Shown here: positions 1-10,845 of the stretch, in pieces
Numbering within the stretch: the stretch's first letter is position 1
Layout: the number at the start of each line of letters is the position of its first letter
From: Cladobotryum mycophilum
Taxonomy: Eukaryota; Ascomycota; Sordariomycetes; Hypocreales; Hypocreaceae
Length of the DNA: 64,000 nt
NCBI GenBank assembly: GCA_036429605.1
Contig: CM071589.1
Location: 7,192,001 to 7,256,000 of the forward strand
Direction: 5' to 3'
Made by a program: the position numbers and the translations under genes
The notes under the pieces: generated by a model
Database searches by the model: none
What the model saw: the letters and a program-made list of their open reading frames with translations, nothing else
Told to the model about the DNA's origin: nothing

Positions 1-2
1 TT

Positions 3-992
3 AACGGCATGTCGTCTCATTTTGTATGGGCAAATCGTTCAAAAGAAAGCCTCGCCCTTGATCTAAAGAAGCCACGGGACCTGGCAGCGCTCAAGAAGAT
101 TCTGAGCAGTGCCGATGTCATGGTGCAGAATCTCGCCCCCGGAGCTGCTGGACGTCTGGGTCTATCCTACGAGGAACTTGGCAAGACAAATCCGGGCATC
201 ATTGTCTGCGACATTTCGGGCTACGGATCTGACGGGCCTTATAGGGACAAGAAGGCCTACGATTTGCTCGTGCAGAGCGAAGCAGGCCTGCTCTCAGTGA
301 CGGGGACCGACAGAGAGCCGGCAAAGGTGGCCATTTCAATTGCCGACATTGCAGCTGGCATGTATGCATATTCCAACATTCTCGCTGCACTGCTGGAACG
401 GGCAAAGACTGGCAAAGGCCGTCGCATCGACATTTCGATGCTGGAGAGCATGGTGGAGTGGATGGGATTCCCTCTGTACTATACGTATGGGGATCAAGCT
501 GGGCCAGCACGTTCTGGGGCGTCTCATGCGACCATTTACCCGTATGGGCCATTCGAAGCTGGCGGCGGGGAGTCTGTCATGCTTGGCGTGCAGAATGAGC
601 GCGAGTGGGCGGCACTGTGTCGTGAAGTGCTAGGCGATGCATCACTCGCCACGGACGAGCGATTTACGAATAATGCCTTGAGAAGCCGGAACCGGGATGC
701 GTTGAGGAAGATTATTTGCGACTGCTTTGCTGAGCTGAGTGCGACGGAGGTGGTAGAGAGACTAGACCGCGTTGGCATTGCTAATGCAAAAGTCAATGAC
801 ATGCCAGGGGTATGGAACCACCCGCAGCTTCGCGCAAGAAGGAGATGGATAGAGGTCGATACGCCTGGGGGAAGCATCCCAGCGCTGTTACCGCCTGGAG
901 TCGAGGACGAGCATCACGTCAAGGTGGGAGAGGTTCCGTCCGTGGGACAGCACAACGAGGCGATATTTGCCCAGTTTGGTCTCAACAAATGA
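3..992 (+). CDS. CaiB/BaiF family III CoA-transferase, 5'-truncated
   Basis: This is the C-terminal part of a family III CoA-transferase, enzymes that move CoA between carboxylic acids, often in mitochondria or peroxisomes. The frame is open to the left window edge, and the first ATG at 9 lies inside a conserved block (FVWANRSKESLALDLK), so the true start is upstream. Visible family blocks are ALDLK, the GYG(S)DGPY loop, the IDISMLESMVEWMG segment and SHATIYPYGPF, the last two typical of the formyl-CoA/itaconate/succinate-CoA transferase group. No intron is needed in the visible part and the stop is TGA at 990-992. At the position where characterised members carry the catalytic Asp (MxDA/FDS context) this protein has Glu (codon at about 444-446). 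Substrate cannot be told from sequence. The family call is firm. Confidence 0.9.
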   Translation, partial: NGMSSHFVWANRSKESLALDLKKPRDLAALKKILSSADVMVQNLAPGAAGRLGLSYEELGKTNPGIIVCDISGYGSDGPYRDKKAYDLLVQSEAGLLSVTGTDREPAKVAISIADIAAGMYAYSNILAALLERAKTGKGRRIDISMLESMVEWMGFPLYYTYGDQAGPARSGASHATIYPYGPFEAGGGESVMLGVQNEREWAALCREVLGDASLATDERFTNNALRSRNRDALRKIICDCFAELSATEVVERLDRVGIANAKVNDMPGVWNHPQLRARRRWIEVDTPGGSIPALLPPGVEDEHHVKVGEVPSVGQHNEAIFAQFGLNK

Positions 993-2408
993 AGAGTTGG
1001 GATAATAGGGGAGAAATAAATACTCACGTAAGTTTGAGCAAACCTTTTCAAGTGAAGATTTGATAATCAGGTCATTATGAAACATTTCTAACCCAATGCT
1101 TACATGCGTTGAGTCGAGAACTACCGACACCCGTTTCATGCAGTGCGATACCCCCCGTTTTATCCACCAGTTCCAATGATTCCATATGGGGTATGTCGTA
1201 GAAAAGGCGTAGCGGGCGCGTCCAAGACATCCAATGACTTTAACCCTCCCCCTTGGCACGTCTTTCTCAAACCTTTAGGGAATGTGCCAGTTACCAAACC
1301 TGGGATACGAAAGTACACCGAATCATATTACGGGCATCTGAATGGACGCCTTTCTGCTGCGTATTCTCCTATATTGACGGTTATTAGTGGCGCCTTCTGT
1401 TCATCACACATGTCTCGGGACGTGCCAGAAACCCGACCGCGCAGCCTAGCATGATAACAAATCCAAAATAATTACAGTTTTACCTACGATCCCATTCCAA
1501 AAAGACATCGACGGACGGAACATTTTCTTTCCCCCACTTCGGACAGACTTTGGAGTCTCTACGTGCCGTCACGGCCCGCCGCGCTTAACTCAGTTATCCA
1601 ATGGCGAGTTGGTTATTTGCGGCATCTTATTAGGCAAATCGTAAGGCTGGGTTGTCTTAGCCTTTTCTCTCTTGACTCCGGCAGGCGTATTTGATAACGG
1701 ATGTCTTTGTTCGAGGACCAATGAGCAAATCTCTAGACACGGGTGACCCGCCCAGCGTGAGAAATCTTTCCCTTCTGGGTCGACTTGCATGCCTATCCAT
1801 CCTAGTGCCTCTGAGACAGACCCCCTCTCAGTCCCAGGATCACTAATCCTTCTCAGGGGACTGTACTCCGTACCGTACGTACGGTAGTGGGAAAGAAGTC
1901 GGATCTTGCCCGTCCTTTTGTTCTCCGCTCGAGTACCCAAAGCTTCCGCATAAAGCCGTTGCGGAAAACTAAGATGCCCATGATCCCTTGTTCTACGACT
2001 GCGTGCCGTCTCTGCATTGGTCCGGCCATTTCTTAGTTCTTTTCTCCCACCCTCCCCTTCCCCTAGTGTGACATTTTGACAGAGACCGTAAGATTGATTC
2101 AGCCGTGACGAAGAAATAACTCTCATGTGAATTTTGTTATTCGTCCAATCCTTTGCTGTGGGTGGGGGTCGAGCGCAGGAGTAAGTAAGTAAGCGCAAGA
2201 TGTCGGGAAGGTTTGTCGTGCTTGTGATGATGGCCGGGTTTTATAGCGTTACCTAAAGGATGGAGGGCGAAGAAACGGTGTATGCGTGCTAGGTCATTGT
2301 GCTAGTATTAAGACTAGTCGCGCCTCCCGGTTGAATCTGATCCCCAAACGCCTGAGACTTATTTTGCAACAGATAGTCTTGTAGGTTAGAGTCTGAAACT
2401 GCCCTGCC
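993..2408. other. Intergenic region upstream of the first P450
   Basis: I see no convincing gene. A 202-codon open frame on the minus strand (1590-2198) has no recognisable domain and sits where the P450 promoter should be. The region holds a perfect 16-bp palindrome at 1871-1886 and a TATA-like run (ttttata) near 2239-2245, about 165 bp before the P450 start. Confidence 0.5.
1871..1886. promoter_or_regulatory. 16-bp perfect palindrome, possible operator
   Basis: The sequence taccgtacgtacggta equals its own reverse complement. It lies about 520 bp upstream of the P450 start at 2409. Dimeric fungal regulators often bind inverted repeats, but no specific factor is implied and it may be chance. 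Confidence 0.25.
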
Positions 2409-4075
2409 ATGGCGAGCACTCTCCTTATTCAAGGCATCATTGCCTTGATAGGGTTTATCGTCTATCGTCAAGTCTTCCGCAAGTCTAACAAGAAACTGCC
2501 TCCTGGACCCAAGGGCCTACCGCTTGTTGGCAATGTCCTCGACCTTCCTCCGAGTGACACTCCCGACCACGAGTTCTGGATGAAACTCAACGACAAGTAT
2601 GGACCCATCAGCTCCATCACCGTCCTGGGCCAGACCATGGTCTTCCTGCACGACCGCGAGGCCGTCTACGAGTTGCTGGAGAAGAGGTCCCTCAAGACGT
2701 CCAACCGACCCGTGATTGAGTTTGCAAACTACTCTGGGTTCGGAAAGCTCATATCTCTGTTGCAGCTCGATACGCCATTCAAGCAGCAGAGAAAGTTTAT
2801 GCATCAGGCTCTCGGAACGAAGAGTTTGTCGGCAAAATTTGCCGACATTCAGCAGCTGGAGGCGCGGCGTCTACTGCTTCGGGCCTTGGAAGAACCGGAT
2901 AACATGGTCGAGCATATTAACAAGTAAGTTTATACAAAGGGTCAGAAAGGAGGTAGTGATGTAGGATATGGTGGACTAACCCTGTACTGTGTCTCAGGGA
3001 AGCTGCTGGCATCATCCTCAAGATGGTATACGATTACACGATCGAGCCTAGGAAGCCGGATCCCCTCGTCGACCTCATCGATCACATGATGGCCAACGCC
3101 ATTCTCTCCTCCGTCCCCTTCTACTACCTCATCGAATTCATTCCTTCCCTGAAGCACCTCCCCGACTGGTTTCCTGGTACTGGCTTCAAGAAGATTGCCA
3201 AGACGTTTCGAAAGGAGATCCGAGATGCTCTTACTATCCCATTCGAATTTTCCCGAAAGCTGATGACGACGCAAAACCGTATGAAATCGTACGTCGCTAC
3301 CATGTTGCAGGGCAATAGTGATGCGGGAGAAGAGTTGTCCGCGGAAGATCTCAGTAACATCAGGTACTCCGCGCTCGCTCTGTACGGTGGCGGCGCGGAT
3401 ACTACCGTCACGACTCTGGTCGTCTTTATTCTGGCCATGATCAAGTTCCCCGGGGCGCAACGCAGAGCACAGGAGGAAATCGATCGCGTGACTGGCGGTA
3501 CACGGCTCCCTACCTTGGAAGATAAGGACAACATGCCGTTTGTCGAAGCTGTAGTCTGGGAGGCCTTGCGATGGTGGCCGATTCTGCCCACGGGTGTTCC
3601 TCATGCTCTATCGGAAGACATGACATATAACGGCTATGACCTGCCCAAGGGAACCTACATCTTCCCTGGTATTTGGTACATGACACATGATCCCAAGGTG
3701 TATTCCGACCCAGACTCGTTCGACCCAGCACGCTTCCTCGCTCCCCGAAACGAGCTAGATCCACGAGGCGAAACGTTTGGCTACGGAAGGAGAGTCTGCC
3801 CTGGGCGATATTTCGCTGACACGAGTTTATTCCTGGCGATTGCTCATCTTCTCACCGTCTTCAACTTTGAGAAGAAGAAGGACGAGCAGGGAAACGTGAT
3901 GGAGCCTAATCCTGGCTTCCAGAAGGGAGCTGTTTCAAAGCCCACGCCGTTCCCGTATAAAGTGGTGCCGAGGAGCGAGAAGCATGTAGAGATGATTAGG
4001 AGTATTGAGGAGGATCATCCGTGGGAGGAGAGCGATGGGCAGGTGATTAGTGAGGCATTGGCGGCAGCACAATAG
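2409..4075 (+). CDS. Cytochrome P450 monooxygenase (OrdA/CYP64-like)
   Basis: This is a microsomal haem-thiolate monooxygenase. Exons are 2409-2923 and 2998-4075, separated by a 74-nt intron with GTAAGT donor, CTAAC branch site and CAG acceptor; the splice joins HINK to EAAGIILKM and gives about 530 residues, a normal length. An N-terminal membrane helix (residues about 4-20) is followed by the proline hinge LPPGPKGLPLVGN. The I-helix is GGGADTT, the K-helix ExxR is EALR, and the haem loop is FGYGRRVCPGR, so all catalytic signatures are present. Overall sequence resembles the O-methylsterigmatocystin oxidoreductase (OrdA) group common in fungi. No polyketide or peptide synthase gene is visible nearby, so a secondary-metabolite role is not supported; detoxification or modification of a hydrophobic compound is equally possible. 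Confidence 0.95.
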
Positions 4076-4566
4076 AGTACGTTGATGGAATGAGAATAAA
4101 AGCCGTATTACGAACTCTACCTACGAATATACCCAGAGTCTTTACTTATCCTTGTGTAATGATGATCTGTCTTCTTCGTCTCCTAAGGTCGATGGCTTAC
4201 TTTGAGTGTTATGCTTGTAAGCGTGGATACCCCGCCATATACGTGTCTAAGTGATGATGGTGTACATGATGAGCAAGGATGACAATTCAAGTGATTACAG
4301 TAAGTAAATAAGAGGAATCAAGAAATCAAGAAAGCAAGGGAGACTCAGAGACACAAGGTATATTCAGAGAAAGAAGAGAAATGTCAAGAAATTACGGGAA
4401 ACACATGTTCTGGCCGTGTCATTGTCTGGATATTCACTTGTATGTAACAATCCGTTCCATCTCTTTAGTGAATATATCGCGGGGTTGATGGATCCTCGTC
4501 GCGTTGATCGACGTGCCAGTCATCATTCATCGTTTACATACGGGTCGGTCCAGTGAATCAGGAACA
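4076..4566. other. Intergenic region between P450 and HNH gene
   Basis: No gene is seen. The stretch is purine-rich (repeated caagaaa/aagaga around 4300-4390) and must contain the P450 terminator and the promoter of the HNH gene. Confidence 0.5.
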
Positions 4567-5890
4567 ATGGCATCGCCGCATCATCGCCATCAAGCGTCGC
4601 TCGAGCAAGTCATTGATTTTTCCCAGAGGCCTAGTTTGGGGCAAGACCAGCGCGACAGTGCAAAACGTAGATTCTATAGCATTGTCAATCACCTTGAAGG
4701 CAGCAATGGAACCAAGAACAATGCCAGCCCGTACAATCGCCCAGTCCTTGTTCGCCTGACCTACGAGCATGCGCGCTCTGTCGAATCTCAAGATAATTTT
4801 ATGAGGGCCTTCTTTGAGTCTATAGAGCTCTCGATCGAGGCGGATGAGGACATTGATCTAAGCGATGAATCATTTGAGAAGCAGCTGCGCGAACGCTTCT
4901 ACGGGTTTGCCGACTATCTCGTGGAAAACTTCTTTCTACCATGTTTGACTTGCCTCACTCCATGCCTCATGATCATGCTTGCTGGGCTGTACTAACGTAT
5001 TACCCGCCTTTCAGTGAAAGCATCTACTCGAAAGACACCTCAGCCATCACCAGTGACTCATTCTGCTATCCAACGAATCCAGGGCATACACGACTTTGCG
5101 GGCACCCCCGAACGACTGGGCGCTCTCCGAGGTGCTTGCCTTGAGCGTGACCGCCATCGCTGCGTGATATCGCGCAAATTTGATATCGAAGAAGCTAAAA
5201 GACGCATAAAGAAGGATGGGAACGAGGCCCGAGATGATGACGGTGCCCCTCTCCTAACTAATGACAATTCATTCGACCCCCTGGAAGTAGCTCATATTCT
5301 GCCACACTCCCTGACAAAGCTCAACGCAAATGACCATTTGGTAAGCTATCCAAGGAGACGCAGTAATGTCCCCCTCCTCGCGAGCTATCTATCTAATCAT
5401 GTGAGCCATCTAGGACCCATCGAGGCAGGCTGCCCTTGCAATTCTTAACATGTTTGACACCGGCGTCTCTCACCTAATTGAGGGCACAAATATCGACCGG
5501 CCCTTCAATGCCCTCACGCTCACACAAAAACTACACAGCGTGTTTGGCAATTTTGACATATTCTTTCAGCCAGTCCAGAACGAGCCCCATACATATCGGA
5601 TCGATACTTTTCTTCATCCTTTACTGATTCGGGACCCGCCCCTACCTATTACTCGCACTCTCTTCATTACAGACACTCACTCGATAGATCCCCCTTCGTC
5701 TCGGTTGCTCGCAATACACAACGCTATTGCGCAGATTCTTCACCTCTCCGCTGCAGGCGGCTATATTGATGACATACTGCGAGATCTGGAGGAGAACGAT
5801 GTCCGGGAGGATGGTTCTACGGCAATTGATCGCTTTGTGAGGCTTAGATTGGGCGGCTGGCTTGATGGTGCCGTTGATACACACGGTTAG
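4567..5890 (+). CDS. HNH-nuclease domain protein (HNH_2 type)
   Basis: Three exons are inferred: 4567-4942, 5015-5340 and 5414-5890, with introns of 72 and 73 nt (branch ACTAAC before the first acceptor). The product is about 392 residues starting MASPHHRHQ. An in-frame GTG-type extension upstream exists, but ATG 4567 is the first good start. The middle carries the fungal HNH_2 pattern: ERDRHRCVISRKFD (zinc-ligand Cys region) followed by EVAHILPHSL, where AHI-P is the core HNH strand. The C-terminal part (DTGVSHLIEG onward) matches the usual partner region of this fungal family. These proteins are abundant, often in variable regions, and their biological role is not established. It ends 22 bp from the stop of the converging ankyrin gene. 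Family call is firm; nuclease activity is inferred. Confidence 0.85.
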
Positions 5891-5912
5891 GAGGCGTTTG
5901 CGGCAGCACTGG

Positions 5913-8900
5913 TTACTTACAGTGACGTTGGAAGTCAACAGAAACACTGGCTACATTTAGCAATGTGAGGGATAATGGGCAATGGCCAGAAACAAGAGGA
6001 CTATAGGGCAACATGGGAGATGATGAGACCTTGTAGAGACTCGAAGCAACTTTACGAATGTCAGAATGGTAATATATAGATATGTAAATATACAGAAATA
6101 CAAGAAATAAATGTACAGAAGTACCAAACTCCAAAGACCGCTTTGTGAAATCATTGCTCTTGCGTTGATTGCCTCTCATCGTTTTGTGTTTCCTGAGTAG
6201 CATGTTTGGCTGTCGCCTGTACCAGCAATCGGATGACGAGTTCTCGCTCTTTTTCTCCTTTTCTAGCCGCCGATTCTCTTCTGTTGAACTTGATCGCTTC
6301 CTCTTTTGCAATTCCGCCAACTTCTCCTCCGCCAATGTCAAGGGTGTCTTCCCATCCTTGTTCTTCGTCGTTGGGTCCAATTTCGCTTCAAGCAATATCT
6401 TGACGGTTTCTTCCATCTTCTGACTGTTGGTACTGTTGACTGCGATGTGTAACAGATTATTGCGCCATTTGTCTTTTACAGACACATCGGCACCGTGAGT
6501 TATGAATAGCTTGGTAATTCTCGCCCTTCCAGAGTTGACTGCCGCGGCTAGAGGTGTGTATTCAAGTGTTTTCTCAGTGGTGTTTATGGCACCTGGGATT
6601 TTATTGAGCAAGAGTTTGATCATTTCCGCACTGCACCTGCTAGCAGCGGTGTATAGCATAGTTTTCCCTGACCCGGAACCTGCAGTGATATCTGCACCCT
6701 TGTCCAGTAAGAGTTTCGCGATATCGTTGTGTTCATTCAAAACAGCATAGTAGAGGGCCGCTCTCTTGGCGTTGCCCTTGGAATCAACATCAGCGCCCAT
6801 ACTGACGAGTGCCTTTGCTGCCTTATATTTCCCCCACTCGGCAGCTAGAATGAGTGGTGTGCGACCTTTCTTATCTGTGGGCTCTTTGGGGATCTTTTTG
6901 TCATAAAGTAGCTCTATGATCTCGGGTTGTTGGTGAATTGTGGCCAAATGCAGCGAGCCCCAACCCTCGGCATCTTTGGCTTTGAAGCCTGTCTTGAAAG
7001 CCCCCATTACAAGCGCGTTTCCCTCAATTGCAGCCCAGTGAACGGGCGAGCGCTCATTGAAATCTAGCAATTTCGGGTACTTGCCGCCAGGGGCCTCCTT
7101 TAGCAGTGTTTCCACGACGTCCAGATTGCCACTTCTCACTGCACAATGCATGGGTGTTACCCCATCGACGCCTTGGGCAGTGGGTAGAGCATTGCTGGCT
7201 AGGAGCTCCGTTACAACTTCTTTGCGGCCTTGTAAACAGGCATAGTGCAATGGTGTCCATTGGCGTAAATCTCTGGCATCGGGGTCCACTCCATCAATCG
7301 TCAGAATATCTGAAACTATCCACTCTGGACCAACCGCAGCAGCGTAGTGTAGAGGCGTCCAGTCACAAACGTCTTGCATGTTGAAAATTTCTTCGGGCAA
7401 GGCCATCAAATACTGCCGGCTGAGTCCATCAAGGTCAGGATTCATAGCAAGAATGTGTAACTTGCCCAGTCTGAAGTCTAGGGGGTCTGGCGAAGTCATC
7501 GCAGTCTCTCCATAGTTCCACTCCCACGGACGTCCCTGAGTACTGTAGAGTCTTATGAGGCTCAATAATAGAGGACTCAAATTCCCCTCGCCCGACATAA
7601 GCTTCTCCTTTAGGCTTTCTGCGACTTCTTCAACCTGGTATGTCGCGCGCCCCTCTTCCTCTCGAAGCTCGAGATCCTCCTCGATACGTCTTAAGAAGCC
7701 CATCATAGCAGTAACTGTTTTCGTAAAAATATAGCCTCCGTTATGCTCAAACACTCTTGTCCGGTTCCACAAGTGCAGGTACATCTCCGTTGCGTGTTGC
7801 CAGTCTTGGGATTTCTCATACTCGTTGGCCTTGTCAATTCCTAAGCGAAGCAAAGGCACGCTGTCTGGCAGTTTTCCCATCATGGCCAGGGAGGGAACGA
7901 TGATACTTGAGTATGCTTCAGAAATTGTCCCGAAATCATTCCTATGGAATTCCTGGGCCAGTCTCTCCATATTCTTGTTCCGGAGCTTATAATATTTCCA
8001 AGCAGATGGCCCTTCAACTGTTGTTCGCTGTATTTCTGTCTCACCCTGAATGGGTTTCTTTAGTGCTCCCGCCGCCGCGCACATGAAAGCAAACAACAAG
8101 TCCTTGGCGTATAGTTTCTCCAGAGAATCGTTAGACTCAACTGCTAGATTAACGTTCTCCATTATATACTCTTCTTGCGGATGCTGTGCTTCGGGCTCGT
8201 ACGGAAGCGACAGTTCAGAACGATATCTCGAATCTTCGTCGTACTTCTCAGCGTGGCACCAGGCCCATTCGGTCATTTCAACATCATTGTGAGCCGATCC
8301 GCTCGAGTTACACCCGACTACTCGAGGTCTTTCGATCTGGAGACACTTGATGTTTCTCTTTTGATGGCTGCCCTTTAGCTGTTCAACCGCCAATACTCTC
8401 GAGAGCCCTTCGGGGCTCCACCATTCTAGATTTCTAATGAGCTCTGGAAGCGATTCGTTATCCTTTGGGCCTATCAGTCTCAAAGCTGCCTGTTGTCTGG
8501 GATCAGCATTTTCTGGATCGTTCTTCTGCTGCTTGCCCCCATTTCGGAGACGTGCCGCACAATTCTTCTCGGCTTTCAATCGCTTCTGCCTTTCCGCTTC
8601 CAACCTCTTTTGGTTCTCAGCTGAGTATAACCATAGTGAAAGGGCCGCGTTTATCTTATTGGTATTTATCTTCCAGCCTCCGCGGTCACTTCGCTCCAAT
8701 TCAAGTGACACTTCGGACGGCTTTGTTGTGTTATGCAAAACGTCGATCGACCATTTATATCTCTTGGATGACGTGCTGTCTGGCGGAAATAGAATATCCA
8801 TAGTTCCCTCAATTGTTCTGGCGAGGGACGATGACCAGACTGATGCCGGGCCTCCCCAGGCAACGATTTGGCAGAGCTGCTGTCGGATACCCATGACATT

Positions 8901-10845
8901 TTGTGCTTTGGAGATATTCTCAATTTCTGATTGCATTTCTGGTATAGTTACCGAGCCTGTTTCTGATGTAGATATCGATGAAGTCGCCACTGATAAAGAA
9001 GCTGATGTAAGTTCCCTCATATCCTCTATTACAGTCTCTTTCGTGTCATCTACCATGGTACGCGCTGTATCAGGCACTGGTATTGGTTCTAGTGGCCTAT
9101 ATTTCTCTTTTTGGCCGGCAATACCGTTGACTATTGTCCACGGGATGAACTGTTTTCCCTCCCGGGCAGACTGGTTTTCTTTCTTGCCAAGGAACCAAAA
9201 GTGTATTTGGTGCGCAAGGCAGCAAATAATCGTCCAAGAGAATATTTGTCTGTTGGACTCTTCACTGCTCTTGGGCTTTTTCATGTTAAGGAACCAAGGT
9301 GCTGAACCAACATTACCCAGACTCACAGCAAGCCAGTCGAGTTCGAATTTGGGTGTAAGCTGCTCGGATCCAAGGCCTATCAAGGCCTCGCGACGCAGCC
9401 AGGTGCGAAGAGCGGTCATTACAATGGTCGCAACGAATTGTACTAGGGCAGCGATCCAGTGCATTCCGCGCAAGCCGATGAGCTGCATAATGTAACCCGT
9501 GACACCAATCGCCGTTCCCAGAAGAGTTTCGGAGTGCAGTTTCACCCTAAGATCGTCTTCATCAAGATCATGTTGCTCCCCCATATAGTTCTTTCTGCGT
9601 TTGCAGAGTCGACGACGGGATGTGACGATGGCCTTGCGTTCATCACGAAGAAATGTTGCAAAAGGTTCGAATTTCTGATCATTCACCGTCTTTCCTTGCT
9701 GAAGCCAGATGATTTGGACATTCTGCCCGTCTGGTGTAATGTAACAATGCTCCTCCGACTTTCTTTGGATGACGTGAGCGCAAACCAGCAAGCCAGTTGA
9801 CAACATCACTGTTCCAATAACCGTTAGGAAAACTGGATATTCGAGAGCCGGCTTATTACCTTTTTGAAACCTCAGCTTGAAGTGTGGATGATAGGTCATA
9901 AAAACGTAGAACACCAGCACGCCAAGTTGAAGCAAGATGCTAAGTACTGCAACGAAATAGATTTCGTTTCGGTTGACAGAATCATGTCGATTGAGAAACA
10001 TATTTGGTGAAGGAGTCTTTTCGTATATGATCTTGATAGTCGGAGGGTCATCGCTTGACGGCCTTTCAACGTGGCGGGTATCTATTCTAGAACCCCTTTC
10101 GTGGTCATGGTAGCCACACTTGATCTTCGTGAATAAAGACCGCGTTCGGCCTTAGAATGGTCTGGTTGCTTTTCATTTTCGAATCTCAATGTTCTCGCAA
10201 AGCCGGTTATGGAATCTTTCACAGTTCTCTGGAGTCGGTTCCATCGGCTCAGCTCTAGATGAATTGTGAGCAACGATCAACTAGATTAGAATAATTTTTC
10301 AACCAACCACACAGAAGCTAACTTACCTTTCTCTACTAGGATTTGCTGCTTAATTGCCCCATCGGCATCTAATTCCTTGATTTGTACTGCTGGACAAGAA
10401 TCCGTCGTCAGGCCCTCTGGCCAGAGTAAGATGAATTCACAAATGTCGGCAGAACCCTGGCATCTCACGACGTTTTTGCCAGTCCAAAGCTCGCATGTTT
10501 CATCAGATGTAGATGACAAGAGGTCTTTCTCGGCCGTGGACAGATTTTCGGATGCTCTCCCGATGACGGCTTTTAGCCATGGCTGGCCGCCAACTCTAAT
10601 GGCGCTGACAAGGATTGTCAGAATTCCCAAAGGGGCCATTGCGATGACGATGCAGTCGGCCAGACCGAGAGCTTGACTAAGGAATTGCATGGTGACCTGG
10701 TCTCCAAAGAGCGAAAGAAGTCTTTGGTGGTGAATGGAGTTAGTAATTGGAGTGCAACAGAGGTGATATTTCGTGATACTCACGGCCCTAGGTCGCTGAA
10801 AATGTTGTTGTAAAGATCCCCCCGCCGCCAAGTGCATGAGCACAT
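5913..10845 (-). CDS. Large membrane protein with C-terminal ankyrin repeats
   Basis: Minus-strand model with exons 10845-10784, 10721-10327 and 10081-5913; introns are 62 nt (ACTAAC branch) and 245 nt. This keeps one frame and gives about 1541 residues. The N-terminal part (LFGDQVTMQFLSQALGLAD, then a helix APLGILTILVSAIRVGG, then SSTSDETCELW) and the following block (SPNMFLN, NEIYFVAVLSILLQLGVLVFYVFMTYH, a second helix pair after it) match a common fungal membrane-plus-ankyrin family. About ten ankyrin repeats lie between roughly 7400 and 6350, e.g. DWTPLHYAAAVG, QWTPLHYACLQGR, GRTPLILAAEWGK, followed by a basic tail and a short hydrophobic stretch. The 245-nt intron is unusual: its sequence could also code in shifted frames, so this junction is the weakest part. 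Function is unknown; ankyrin arrays bind proteins. It converges on the HNH gene. An upstream in-frame ATG at 10965 is an alternative start. Confidence 0.78.

Noticed and set aside
1590..2198. 202-codon minus-strand open frame
   Set aside because: No domain, overlaps the expected P450 promoter, composition unlike neighbouring genes.
4567..5890. HNH gene as a homing endonuclease of an intron or intein
   Set aside because: It is a free-standing spliced nuclear gene of the HNH_2 fungal family, without intein splice motifs or host-gene disruption.
8437..9495. 352-codon plus-strand frame inside the ankyrin gene
   Set aside because: It is the antisense shadow of a well-supported coding exon and shows no domain.
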